A stretch of 64,000 bases of DNA from Pelomonas sp. V22. Its GTDB lineage: Bacteria > Pseudomonadota > Gammaproteobacteria > Burkholderiales > Burkholderiaceae_C. Under the pieces are notes generated by a model. That model searched no databases and had not been told where the DNA came from. It was given only the letters and a program-made list of their open reading frames with translations. Shown here in pieces: positions 32,894-42,498 of the stretch (its first letter is position 1; each line of letters starts with the position of its first letter). A program made the translations under genes and the position numbers. The DNA lies in NCBI RefSeq assembly GCF_030014915.1, contig NZ_JAGIXS010000001.1, forward strand, positions 744,001 to 808,000, given 5' to 3'.

Positions 32894-33606
32894 TGAACAC
32901 CCCCACCGAACTTGCGCCCGGCCTCGTCGTCCGTGGCTTCACGCCCCCGCTGGGCCTGGCCGACTTCCGGCTTGCCGCCTTCGACATGGACTCAACGCTG
33001 ATCAACATCGAGTGCATCGATGAAATCGCGGCCGCCGCCGGCAAGAAGGAAGAGGTTGCAGCCATCACCGAGGCGGCCATGCGCGGCGAGATCACCGACT
33101 TCAAGGACAGCCTGCGCCGCCGCCTGGCCTTGCTGAAGGGCGTGCCCACCACCGCCTTGGACCAGGTGCTGGCCGGGCGCCTGAAGTTCAACCCCGGTGC
33201 CCGCGAGCTGTGCGCAGCGCTGAAGGCGGCGGGCTTGAAGCTCGTGCTGGTGTCTGGCGGCTTCACCTTCTTCACGCGCTTCGTGGCCAGCGAACTGGGC
33301 ATGGACTATGTGCGCAGCAACGAACTGGAGATCGCCGACGGCGCCCTCACCGGTGGCCTCGTGATGCAGGCCTGGGGCGAGATCTGCGACGGCGAGGAGA
33401 AGCGTCGCATGATGCTGCAATGCGCCGCCGAGATCGGCGCCGAGCCGCGCCAGTGCATCGCCGTGGGCGACGGTGCCAACGACCTGCCGATGATGGGCGC
33501 GGCCGGCCTGTCGGTGGCCTTCCATGCCAAGCCCAAGGTCCGCGAGCAGGCCATGGTGGCCATCAACGCAGGCGGCCTGGACCGCCTGCTGAGCCTGCTC
33601 GCCTAA
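32893..33606 (+). CDS. serB: Phosphoserine phosphatase
   Basis: The last step of serine synthesis, releasing serine from phosphoserine. It is 237 residues of the HAD superfamily. The nucleophile motif is AAFDMDSTLINIECIDEIAA, motif II is LVLVSGGFTFF, and the motif III/IV region is AVGDGANDLPMMGAAGLSVAF with the acidic pair. There is no N-terminal ACT extension. The ATG at 32893 overlaps the vapC stop by one base, so the serB start site lies inside the vapBC transcript. Its stop overlaps the convergent PEP-CTERM gene by four bases. Confidence 0.95.
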   Translation: MNTPTELAPGLVVRGFTPPLGLADFRLAAFDMDSTLINIECIDEIAAAAGKKEEVAAITEAAMRGEITDFKDSLRRRLALLKGVPTTALDQVLAGRLKFNPGARELCAALKAAGLKLVLVSGGFTFFTRFVASELGMDYVRSNELEIADGALTGGLVMQAWGEICDGEEKRRMMLQCAAEIGAEPRQCIAVGDGANDLPMMGAAGLSVAFHAKPKVREQAMVAINAGGLDRLLSLLA

Positions 33607-34370
33607 GCCTGCTTGCGGCCGAAGCGTCGCACGCCGCCGAGGCCGCACAGCGCCACGCCGAGCAGCAGGGCCGAGCTAGGCTCCGGCACACGTGCTGCGG
33701 CTGAGCCGAGGCGCAGGTCGTCGATGCTCATCCCGTAGTAGCTGTCGCGGCTGTAGAGCGAGAAGCCGGCAATGTCGGCCACGCCGCCCTCGCGGGTGAA
33801 GGCGTAGTAGCCGTCGCTGACGCCGCTCAGCAGCAAGGACTGGATCAGGCTGCCGTCGGCGCGGTACAGCGCCAGCGTGGCGCTGCCGCCGTCACCATCG
33901 CGCAGGTAGAAGCCGAGGCCCGACTGGCCCGACGCGAAACGCGCCGAGATCGAGCCGAAGCCGAACGGGTCGGCCCCATCGGCCATGGTCGGGCCAATGC
34001 CGGCCAGTGCATTGCCACGCGCATCACCGTAGTCGTAGGTGCCGAGGTTGTGGTCGTTGGCGCCGGCCAGCACGGTGAGGCCGGCGGTGGGCGCGCCGGT
34101 CGAGAGGTCGTCGAACCAGTCTTGCGCCACCACGCCGGGGCGCGGTGCCTTGGTCACGGCCAGCACCTGGCCGGCGAAGCGCTCGCCGAAGGTCACGCCG
34201 CCGCTGACGACCAGGCCGTTCAAGAGGTCAGCTGCCAGCTCGTTGAACGTGATGGTCGAGCCAAGCAGGCTCCCATAGCTGGTGCTCAGCACGGGGCCGG
34301 CCTGGGCCGCACCGTGCAGGCCCAGCGTCACCGCCGCGAGGGCCAGCAGTCGTTGCTTCATCGTCTTCAT
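33603..34370 (-). CDS. PEP-CTERM sorting domain protein
   Basis: A 255-residue exported protein (an internal ATG at 34361 could be the real start). The signal peptide is LLALAAVTLGLHGAAQA-GP. The mature part begins with ITFNELAADLLNGLVVSGGV and continues as a beta-rich domain (GSISARFASGQSGLGFYLRD, SYYGMSIDDLRLGS) resembling extracellular lectin-like folds. The tail is VPEPSSALLLGVALCGLGGV followed by RRFGRKQA. It lies 33 bases downstream of the pectate lyase gene on the same strand and is probably co-transcribed with it. Confidence 0.9.
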   Translation of the reverse strand: MKTMKQRLLALAAVTLGLHGAAQAGPVLSTSYGSLLGSTITFNELAADLLNGLVVSGGVTFGERFAGQVLAVTKAPRPGVVAQDWFDDLSTGAPTAGLTVLAGANDHNLGTYDYGDARGNALAGIGPTMADGADPFGFGSISARFASGQSGLGFYLRDGDGGSATLALYRADGSLIQSLLLSGVSDGYYAFTREGGVADIAGFSLYSRDSYYGMSIDDLRLGSAAARVPEPSSALLLGVALCGLGGVRRFGRKQA

Positions 34371-34403
34371 ATCAATGGTCTCCTGTCTTGTGGATGCCGG
34401 GCA

Positions 34404-36737
34404 TCAGCGGCCGCCGCCGACGATGCTCACGTTGTCGAAGTTGGCCGTTACGGCGGTGGTGTTGCTGCCGGACGAGAGCGCCAGGCCCACGTAGAGCGTG
34501 CTGGCCGTGACGTTGACGTTGGTCTTCTCGGCCCAGGTCACGCCGTCGTTCGAGGCGGCCGAATACAGAGCATTGCCACGGCGCTGCACACGCACCCACA
34601 CCGGCGGTGTGGACGTGCTGAAACCGGCGAGGCTGCTCTTGTTGTTGCCGTTGATCGCGGCGCGGATATCGCCGGTGCTGGAGTAGCGCGCGGTCCAGGC
34701 ATAGATCGGCGTGCCGCTCAAGGCCTCGATGGCCACCACGCCGGCCCGGCCGGCGTCGCTGCTGCCGCCCTGACTCACGATGCGGGCGGTGAAGGTGAAG
34801 TCGCCGCTCAAGCTCGTGTACTTGAAGTTGAAGGCATAGGGCGCGCCAGTGTTGACCGTGCCAGCGCCGCTCATCGTGTAGACGCCATCGACATAGCTGC
34901 TGGCCGGCACGGTGGCAGTGACGGCGCTGCTCATCAGCTGCTCGCCGCTGCCGGTGCTGCAAGGCAGGGCCGTGGTGCAGGCCGGGCCCGACGGGGACGG
35001 TGCGGGCGCAGGCGTCGGCGACGGCGAGGGAGCCGGTGTGGGCGCTGGCGTCGGAGCCGGCGGCGGCGAGGCCACCGGCGTGCCCGGCGCCGGTGCCGGC
35101 GTGGGGCCGGCCAGGGCAAACATGCCGAGGCGGCCGGCACCAGCCGACTGCTTCAGCGCAACGCGCAGGTTGTCGGCCGGCAGCAGCGTGTAGGCGTAGG
35201 GCGGCACCCAGTTGTTGGCCACCGGCAGCGAGTCACAGCCCTGCAGCTCGGCATCGATGATGTCCAGCATGGGCTTGCCGTCGTCACCCTTGTCGCTGAT
35301 GAAGCGGTGGCCCGAGCTGCGGAAGCTGATCGCATCCTTGCCGCCGGCCAGCTTGCCGCAGAGCTCCTTGGGCTTGAGGCCGGTGAACTCGTAGAAGTTG
35401 CTTTCCGAGATCACGTCGGACTGGTAGCGCACGTCCAGGCCCGACATGAACTTCAGGTCCGAATTGGAAGTGCTGGTGCTGCCGCTGATGAGGTTGTTGT
35501 AGAGGTGCAGCTGGCCGAAGCGCACCAGCGGCAGGCGCGAACCCGTGCTGTCCCACCAGTTGCCGGTCAGCGTCACATGCAGGCGGCCGGCATCGCTCCA
35601 GGCACGGCCCGAGTCGCCGTTGCCGACCAGGGTCAGCTTGTGGTGCTTGCTGAAATAGCTGTTGGAGACGGTCACGTAGTCGGAACCGCGCACGATATCG
35701 AGGCCGCCGTCGTGGCGCGTGTCGCTGGCCAGCGAGTCGGGCGTGTCGCCATCGCTGATCGCCACATGGTCGATCCAGATGTACTCGCCCCGCGTAATCG
35801 CGATGCCGTCGGCATAGGCGTTGTCGCTGTCCTCGGGGTTCACGTCCCAGGGCGTGTCGATCAGGAGGTTGCGGACGATGATGTTGCGGGTCCAGGTCGG
35901 GAACAGTTCCGGGTCCTTGCCGTCGGCCACCCATTTCTTGAAGTCGGCCTCGGCACCGGCCGATGTGGTCTGCGCTTCCTTGCCGATCAGGATCTGCGTG
36001 CCGGTGATGCGGGCGGGCTTGCCGCTGGCGTCGTTGATGCCCACCAGCGTGGTGTTGGACGGCACCGAGAACGAACCGCCCTGCTTCTGGTCCTCATAGC
36101 TGGTGTACTCCTCAAACACCGTGTTGCCGTTCTTCCAGCGAAAGTCGATGTGGCCGACGATGCGGATGATCTTGGGCTCGTTCCTGGCCTCGCGCAGTGC
36201 GGCCAGCAGTTGCTCCTTGTTGAAGACCGTGTAGACGCGGTTGGCCGCCGCGCCGGAGCCGCCAGTCACCACCAACTTGCCCTGGCGCGAGTAGCTGTGC
36301 CAGCCGATGTCGGGCGCCACTTCGCGCTCGAAGGTGAGCACGCCGCCGGTCGGGTCGGTCGTGGCGAACTGCCAGGCCGGCAGCACCGGCGCCTTGCGGT
36401 AGTTGGCCGGCGAGTGCAGGCCGCCGGTCAGCACCGGCGCGGAATAGGTGCGGTCGCCGATGTCGAACAGCAGCGGCGCCGTCGTATCAGTGAGGCTCAC
36501 GGCATCAATGGCGGGCGCGGGGGCCGGCGTCGTTGGCTTGGGCAGGCGGGCGGCCTGGGCCTGCACGGTGGGGCCGGTGCTGGCCACGGCGCTCTGTGCC
36601 GTGGCGCCCGAAGCGCCCGAAGCGCTCGCCCGGTTCGCCGCGTCCTCGCCGCCGCCGCAGGCCGTGAGGCCCAGCGAGATCGCCGATACCAGCAGCGTGC
36701 GGCGCTGCAGCCGTTGGGGGTCCTTGCTTCGCTTCAT
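34404..36737 (-). CDS. Lipoprotein pectate lyase (PL1) with C-terminal DUF1349-like domain
   Basis: A 777-residue predicted lipoprotein that cleaves pectin backbone by beta-elimination. The lipobox is LGLTAC-GGG near residue 25. A spacer is followed by the parallel beta-helix pectate lyase domain at about residues 130-520, with AYADGIAITRGEYIWIDHVA, GDGDTP-like SDGDTPDSLASDTRHDGGLD, the vWiDH-type motif and GNWWDSTGSRLPLVRFGQLH. A Pro/Ala/Ser linker (about 555-595) leads to a C-terminal domain (FNFKYTSLSGDFTFTARIVS, VGLALSSGSNTTAVTANFDN) like the DUF1349/LamG carbohydrate-associated fold. The second ATG (36737) is preferred because AGGAG sits 8 bases upstream. It acts at the outer membrane or outside. 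Confidence 0.88.
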   Translation of the reverse strand: MKRSKDPQRLQRRTLLVSAISLGLTACGGGEDAANRASASGASGATAQSAVASTGPTVQAQAARLPKPTTPAPAPAIDAVSLTDTTAPLLFDIGDRTYSAPVLTGGLHSPANYRKAPVLPAWQFATTDPTGGVLTFEREVAPDIGWHSYSRQGKLVVTGGSGAAANRVYTVFNKEQLLAALREARNEPKIIRIVGHIDFRWKNGNTVFEEYTSYEDQKQGGSFSVPSNTTLVGINDASGKPARITGTQILIGKEAQTTSAGAEADFKKWVADGKDPELFPTWTRNIIVRNLLIDTPWDVNPEDSDNAYADGIAITRGEYIWIDHVAISDGDTPDSLASDTRHDGGLDIVRGSDYVTVSNSYFSKHHKLTLVGNGDSGRAWSDAGRLHVTLTGNWWDSTGSRLPLVRFGQLHLYNNLISGSTSTSNSDLKFMSGLDVRYQSDVISESNFYEFTGLKPKELCGKLAGGKDAISFRSSGHRFISDKGDDGKPMLDIIDAELQGCDSLPVANNWVPPYAYTLLPADNLRVALKQSAGAGRLGMFALAGPTPAPAPGTPVASPPPAPTPAPTPAPSPSPTPAPAPSPSGPACTTALPCSTGSGEQLMSSAVTATVPASSYVDGVYTMSGAGTVNTGAPYAFNFKYTSLSGDFTFTARIVSQGGSSDAGRAGVVAIEALSGTPIYAWTARYSSTGDIRAAINGNNKSSLAGFSTSTPPVWVRVQRRGNALYSAASNDGVTWAEKTNVNVTASTLYVGLALSSGSNTTAVTANFDNVSIVGGGR
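34984..35106 (-). repeat. Low-complexity Pro/Ala/Ser-coding linker DNA
   Basis: Short imperfect repeats of GCGCCGGCG-type units within the pectate lyase gene encode a PAPTPAPSP-like linker between the catalytic and C-terminal domains. Such DNA is prone to length change by slippage. Confidence 0.7.
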
Positions 36738-37230
36738 GCGCATGTCTCCTGCGCCGGTGCCATCGGTGGGCCCGGCTTGTCTGTGGTGGGGGTCTTGCAG
36801 GCGCGAACCGATCCGCAGCGTGGCCGCTGGGCAGCGCTGGCATCGGGACGGCCTGGTCTTCGTCGGCAACAGGCCGAATGGGGGAGAAGAACGCGCACCC
36901 GGCGAAGGCGGGCGCGTGGGGCGCGGCGCGACGGCAGCAGGCGGTCGGGCCGCGGGCTTGCTCGGGGGGCAAGCGCGGGTCAGCAAGGACGGGCGCGGTC
37001 AGCGCGCCACTGGCACTGCTGTTTCGAAACAGTGTTCCGGTTTCATGATTTTGGGTCTATGCAGGCATTCCCTGCCCCGCGTTCGCGGGCCCGGGTCGGC
37101 ACTGATGCCGCGGGCCGACGGTTTCGGCGGCTGCTTGCCATTGCTCAGGCGACAGCCGCCGCGTCCGTGCAGAATCGGGCAAGCGGTGCCAGTCTCGCCG
37201 GTTCAAACCAGCCGCCCAGGGAGTGAAGCG
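36738..37230. other. Divergent intergenic region, 493 nt
   Basis: It separates the pectate lyase gene (left) from the GAF-GGDEF-EAL gene (right). Reading frames cross it on both strands but have no recognisable domain and no ribosome site. It contains a perfect palindrome at 37019-37032, described separately. The rest of the region is GC-rich with no visible -10 or terminator. Confidence 0.6.
37019..37032. promoter_or_regulatory. Palindrome CTGTTTCGAAACAG upstream of the pectate lyase gene
   Basis: A perfect 14-bp palindrome with a GTTTCGAAAC core. On the reverse strand it is preceded by GGAACACTGTTTC, itself a near inverted repeat (GAAAC/GTTTC). Pectinolysis genes in enterobacteria are controlled by KdgR, an IclR-type protein that binds GAAAC-N-GTTTC-like sites, so a similar regulator is possible. 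It lies 282 bases from the pectate lyase start and 199 from the cyclic-di-GMP gene start, so either could be the target. Confidence 0.4.
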
Positions 37231-39084
37231 ATGAGCAATCTGGCTAGCGGGCCGCAAACGCCGCCGCTGAGCATCGATCAAGAGCGCGCCGTGGCGGGCC
37301 TGCAGCGCGAGGTGCTGGAGGCCGTGGCCCTCAGCCGCCCGCTGGCTGCGGTGATGGACCTGCTGTGCCGCCGCGTCGAGGCGCTGGCGCCCGAGGTGCT
37401 GTGCACGGTGCTGGCGGTGGACACCGGCGGCCAGGTCCACCCGCTCGCCGCGCCGGGTCTGCCAGCGGCCTTCAGCCAGGCCCTCGAAGGCGCGTTGATC
37501 GGCCCCAAGGCCGGCTCCTGCGGCACGGCGGCCTGGCGGCGCGAGCCGGTCGAGGTCAGCGACATCGCCACCGATCCGCTGTGGGATGACTACCGTGCGC
37601 TGGCCCAGAGCTTTGGCCTCGCGGCCTGCTGGTCCTCGCCCATCCTGCTGGACCAGGGCCGCGTGGCCGCCACGTTCGCGCTGTACTACCGCGAGCCGCG
37701 ACCGGTGGCGCCCTTTCACCGCTTCATGGTCGAGGCCTGCGTGCACCTGTGCATGGTGGCGCTCAAGCATGAGGAGCACCAGCGCCGCATCGAACGCCTG
37801 GCCTACTACGACAGCGTCACTGGCCTGCCCAATCGCACGTTGCTGGCCGACCGCGCCGGCCAGGCCCTGCAGGTGGCCAGCAAGCTCAGCCTGCCCACCT
37901 CGCTGCTGCTGCTGGACATCGACCGCTTCAAGACCGTCAACGATTCCATGGGCCATGCCATGGGCGACCAATTGCTGCTGGCGATTGCGCGGCGCCTGCA
38001 GGCCGGGCTGCGCGAGACGGACACGCTGGCCCGCCTGGGCGGCGACGAGTTCGTCGCCCTGCTGCCCGACTGCGATGCCGCCGCCGCCATGCAGGTGGCC
38101 GGCAAGCTGCTCGCCATGCTGGCGCCGCCCCTGGCGCTGCCCGGCCGCGAGAGCCTGAATCTCACGGCCAGCATCGGCGTGTGCACCTCACCGGACGACG
38201 GCCACAACCTGGAGCAGTTGCTGAAGAACGCCGACCTGGCCATGTACGAGGCCAAGGCCGCCGGTCGCAACTGCGCGCGCTTCTTCCTGCGCGAGATGAA
38301 TGCGGCGCTGGACGAGAGGCTGAAGCTCGAAGGCGCGCTGCGCCATGCGCTCGTGAACGGCGGCCTGTCCTTGCATTACCAGCCCAAGCGGCGCCTGGCG
38401 GACGATGCCCTCGTCGGCGTCGAAGCCTTGCTGCGCTGGCAGGACCCCACCCTTGGCAGCGTGCCCCCGGACCGCTTCATCCCGGTGGCCGAGGAAAGCG
38501 GCTTGATCAACGCCGTGGATGCTTGGGTGCTGGAAGCCGCCTGCGCCCAGATGGCGGCCTGGCGCGAGGCCGGCATCGCGGTGCCCTCGGTGTCGGTCAA
38601 TGTCTCGCCGCTGCGCTTCCTGCAGGACGACGTGGCCACCCATGTGCGGCAGCAACTGCAGCGGCACGACCTGCACGCCGAGCAGCTGACGCTGGAGGTC
38701 ACCGAGCGCCTGATGCTGGACGACGACGGCGCCGCCCGCGCGCAACTGGCCGAGCTGGACCGCATGGGCGTGCAGATCTCGGTCGACGATTTCGGCACCG
38801 GCTATTCCAGCCTCAGCTACCTGAAGCGGCTGCCGCTGAGGGAGCTGAAGCTGGACAAGCGCTTCGTCGCCGACCTGGCAACCGATGCCGACGACCGCGC
38901 CCTTGCGCGGGCCGTGATCGGCATAGGCAAGGGCCTCAAGCTGACCGTGGTGGCCGAGGGTGTGGAGACCGAGGCGCAGCGCCGCATCCTGCTGGAGGCG
39001 GGCTGCGAGGTGGCGCAGGGCTGGTTGCTGGGCCGCCCGATGACGGCGGCGGCACTGGCAGCGCAGTTGGCCGGCCGGGCTTGA
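37231..39084 (+). CDS. GAF-GGDEF-EAL cyclic-di-GMP turnover protein
   Basis: A 617-residue soluble protein with no membrane segment. An N-terminal GAF domain (about 30-170, with [20 protein letters not shown]) senses a small ligand. The GGDEF domain (about 185-345) has an intact catalytic motif [11 protein letters not shown] after [20 protein letters not shown]. The EAL domain (about 360-610) has all key residues: VEALLRW, the Asn in [10 protein letters not shown], Glu in LEVTERLM, the [14 protein letters not shown] metal site, the Lys in LKLDKRFV, the Glu in VVAEGVETE and Gln in [10 protein letters not shown]. Both synthesis and breakdown of c-di-GMP are therefore possible. The ATG at 37231 follows GGGAG. 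Confidence 0.93.
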   Translation: MSNLASGPQTPPLSIDQERAVAGLQREVLEAVALSRPLAAVMDLLCRRVEALAPEVLCTVLAVDTGGQVHPLAAPGLPAAFSQALEGALIGPKAGSCGTAAWRREPVEVSDIATDPLWDDYRALAQSFGLAACWSSPILLDQGRVAATFALYYREPRPVAPFHRFMVEACVHLCMVALKHEEHQRRIERLAYYDSVTGLPNRTLLADRAGQALQVASKLSLPTSLLLLDIDRFKTVNDSMGHAMGDQLLLAIARRLQAGLRETDTLARLGGDEFVALLPDCDAAAAMQVAGKLLAMLAPPLALPGRESLNLTASIGVCTSPDDGHNLEQLLKNADLAMYEAKAAGRNCARFFLREMNAALDERLKLEGALRHALVNGGLSLHYQPKRRLADDALVGVEALLRWQDPTLGSVPPDRFIPVAEESGLINAVDAWVLEAACAQMAAWREAGIAVPSVSVNVSPLRFLQDDVATHVRQQLQRHDLHAEQLTLEVTERLMLDDDGAARAQLAELDRMGVQISVDDFGTGYSSLSYLKRLPLRELKLDKRFVADLATDADDRALARAVIGIGKGLKLTVVAEGVETEAQRRILLEAGCEVAQGWLLGRPMTAAALAAQLAGRA

Positions 39085-39088
39085 TCGA

Positions 39089-40378
<1,290 letters not shown>

Positions 40379-40481
40379 GCGTTGCTCCGTAGCGGGTGCG
40401 CGGCAGTGTAGCCAGCGACACGCCGCTGCGGTGGCTACACGTGCGAGCCACGCTAGGGGTTAGCACGCCCCTGGCTGCTTG

Positions 40482-41567
40482 CTAGAGCCGCAGGGACTGC
40501 TGGGCGGCGCGAATCTCGGCGGCCGCCTGCAGGCGCTGCCGGCGCTGGTCTTCGACGACCTCGGCCAGTTGCTGTGCCAGGCGCTCGGCCTGCTCCGCAC
40601 GCCCCCGGCGAAGGGCCAGCGCCCTCGCCGTGCGCAGCACCTGCTCGCGAAACTGGGCGTTGGACGAGTCCCCCAGGTGGCGCAGCAGCTCGGGCACGCG
40701 CGCGGCTGCCTGTTCCAGGCGATCCTGGCGCAGCTCCACCTCGCAGAGCGCGTGGGCCAGTGAATCGCGCAACGGCGCGCTGCTCAGCGAGTCGGACAGC
40801 TGGCGGGCCTGCTCCAGCAGTTGCGCAGCCTCGTCCAGCCGGCCGCCGCACAGCAGACCATGGGCGATATTGAGCCGCAGCACGGCGCGCTGCCAGGGCG
40901 ACATGAAGGGCTCGTCGAGATGGCGGCGAGCCTGGTTGGCCAGCAGCAGCAGGCGCTGGCCCCAGGCCGCAGCCCGGTCGAACTGACGGTCATCCAGCAT
41001 GGCCTGGTGCGCAAACACGCCGGCCATCAGCGCATTGGCATAGCTGCGAACCAGGATCTGGCCATCGGCCGACTCGCGCGCTCGCGACAGGGCCTGCAGA
41101 TGCAGGCGCTCCGCCTCGTCGAACTCGCCCAGATGGGCCTGCACATGGGCCAAGGCCGCCAGCGCGGCGGCCAGCGTTTCGAACAATCCCTGCCGGTCCG
41201 CCAGGGCAACGGCCTGTGCAGCCAGCGGCAGACCCTCCTCGGGCAGGCCGGCCGAACAAGCCGCCAAAGCCGCGAGTTCCAGGCAACGCACGCGGTCCGC
41301 CGAGGCCAGGGCTTCGCCCAGTTGCTGCGCGCCGCGCAGGGCCGATGCGAAGGCTGCGGCATAGCGGCCGGCCCGCCAGGCCGCTTCGGCCTGCAGCTGA
41401 GCCGCCCGGGCGGCGCAGCGCAGCGCCTTGTGAGCGAGGCCCTGGGTCTCGGCTTCGGCGGCGAACGCAGCGGCTTCATCCAGGCGCTCGGCGGCCAAGG
41501 CGGCGCGCGCCTCGTTCAGCAGCGGCTCGCAGGTCCGCGTGATGGTGGGCGCGCTCCGGGACTGCAT
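40482..41567 (-). CDS. TPR-like helical repeat protein, function unknown
   Basis: A 361-residue, Ala/Leu/Gln-rich protein composed of about eight helical pairs resembling TPR units (ARAALAAERLDEAAAFAAEA, LAHVQAHLGEFDEAERLHLQ, NIAHGLLCGGRLDEAAQLLE). It has no signal peptide. The pattern is like the N-terminal half of TPR-GGDEF proteins, but it stops without a catalytic domain and ends EIRAAQQSLRL in a coiled coil. It is 27 bases downstream of rraA on the same strand. Confidence 0.72.
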   Translation of the reverse strand: MQSRSAPTITRTCEPLLNEARAALAAERLDEAAAFAAEAETQGLAHKALRCAARAAQLQAEAAWRAGRYAAAFASALRGAQQLGEALASADRVRCLELAALAACSAGLPEEGLPLAAQAVALADRQGLFETLAAALAALAHVQAHLGEFDEAERLHLQALSRARESADGQILVRSYANALMAGVFAHQAMLDDRQFDRAAAWGQRLLLLANQARRHLDEPFMSPWQRAVLRLNIAHGLLCGGRLDEAAQLLEQARQLSDSLSSAPLRDSLAHALCEVELRQDRLEQAAARVPELLRHLGDSSNAQFREQVLRTARALALRRGRAEQAERLAQQLAEVVEDQRRQRLQAAAEIRAAQQSLRL

Positions 41568-41594
41568 GGCGGCCTGGCCTGGGTCGTCGTGCCG

Positions 41595-42113
41595 CTAGCC
41601 GGCCCTGGCATGCAGGGGCGCAGCACTGATCACCACGCCATCCGCATCGGCATAAAGCCATTCGCCCGGGCGTATCAGCAGGCCGTGCAGCTGCAGGGCC
41701 AGGTCGACAACGCCCTGCCCCTGACGCTCCGTGGGCATGGGCACATGGCCCAAGGCCAGGATGCCGACGTCGGCCGTCCTGAGCTCGGCAAGATCACGCA
41801 CGCAGCCGTGGATCAGGAGCCCGGCCCAGCCATTGCGCGCGGCCGCAGCGGCGAGATTGCCGCCGAGCAGCGCACGCTGCATCGAGCCACCCCCATCGAC
41901 CACCAGCACGCGGCCCTCACCAGGGCCTTCGACGGCGGCCTTGATGCGGCTGTTGTCGTCCAGGCAGCGCACGGTGCTGATCGCCCCGGCAAAGCTCGTC
42001 TTCCCACCATAGCTGCGGTAGAGCCCGCCGGGCAGCACCCTCAGCACCCCGCTTGCGTCGGCCTTGTAGGCATCGCAGAGGTCACAGGTGGAAAAGGTGG
42101 TTGGCGTGCTCAT
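41595..42113 (-). CDS. rraA: RraA-like protein / HMG-CHA aldolase family
   Basis: A 172-residue member of the RraA family. Some members inhibit RNase E, others are 4-hydroxy-4-methyl-2-oxoglutarate aldolases. The metal-binding aldolase motif G-x20-R-D is present as GGNLAAAAARNGWAGLLIHG followed by CVRD. The N-terminus is FSTCDLCDAYKADASGVLRV, and the C-terminus has LLIRPGEWLYADADGVVISA. Retention of Arg-Asp and the DADGV strand suggests aldolase/decarboxylase activity is possible. It is 21 bases from the S4-protein gene upstream. Confidence 0.88.
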   Translation of the reverse strand: MSTPTTFSTCDLCDAYKADASGVLRVLPGGLYRSYGGKTSFAGAISTVRCLDDNSRIKAAVEGPGEGRVLVVDGGGSMQRALLGGNLAAAAARNGWAGLLIHGCVRDLAELRTADVGILALGHVPMPTERQGQGVVDLALQLHGLLIRPGEWLYADADGVVISAAPLHARAG

Positions 42114-42134
42114 GAGGGATCGATCATGCCGGCT

Positions 42135-42359
42135 TCAGGCCGAGGGGGCCAGCACCACGATCGCCTGGCCTGCCAGCTGCACACGCTGTCCGGCCCGGAT
42201 CTTGGCCGTCTTGCGGCTTTCGGCCCGACCATCCACCTGCACCTGGCCCTCGGTGATCATCACGCGCGCGCGGCCACCGCTCTCGGCGAGGCCGGTGGCC
42301 TTGAGCAGCTTGTCCAGCTCGATGTATTCGCCACGCAGTTCGAAGGAAATGTCTTGCAT
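42135..42359 (-). CDS. S4-domain RNA-binding protein (YbcJ-like)
   Basis: A 74-residue cytosolic protein that is almost entirely one S4 RNA-binding domain: EYIELDKLLKATGLAESGGR, then VMITEGQVQVDGRAESRKTA and KIRAGQRVQLAGQAIVV. It matches the YbcJ/YaaA-type small S4 proteins, which may act on stalled ribosomes or tRNA. It is co-directional with rraA. Confidence 0.9.
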   Translation of the reverse strand: MQDISFELRGEYIELDKLLKATGLAESGGRARVMITEGQVQVDGRAESRKTAKIRAGQRVQLAGQAIVVLAPSA

Positions 42360-42498
42360 GCGGTGATTGTCGCGCAGGGGCGGCCCGGAGTCCCCATGCC
42401 CGACCCTGTCCCTTCATTTCCTGCCAAGCCGCTGACCGGGTCGTGCGTACCGTGCCGCCATCGGGTGGCCATGCACAGCCCCCGCCTGCCGGACGCGA

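Noticed and set aside
34050..37226. A 1058-codon open frame on the plus strand opposite the pectate lyase
   Set aside because: It is a low-complexity antisense frame; the pectate lyase on the other strand has clear motifs and a lipobox.
36448..37230. Upstream extension of the GAF-GGDEF-EAL frame by 261 codons
   Set aside because: The extension has no domain and overlaps the pectate lyase on the other strand; the ATG at 37231 has a good ribosome site and starts the GAF region.
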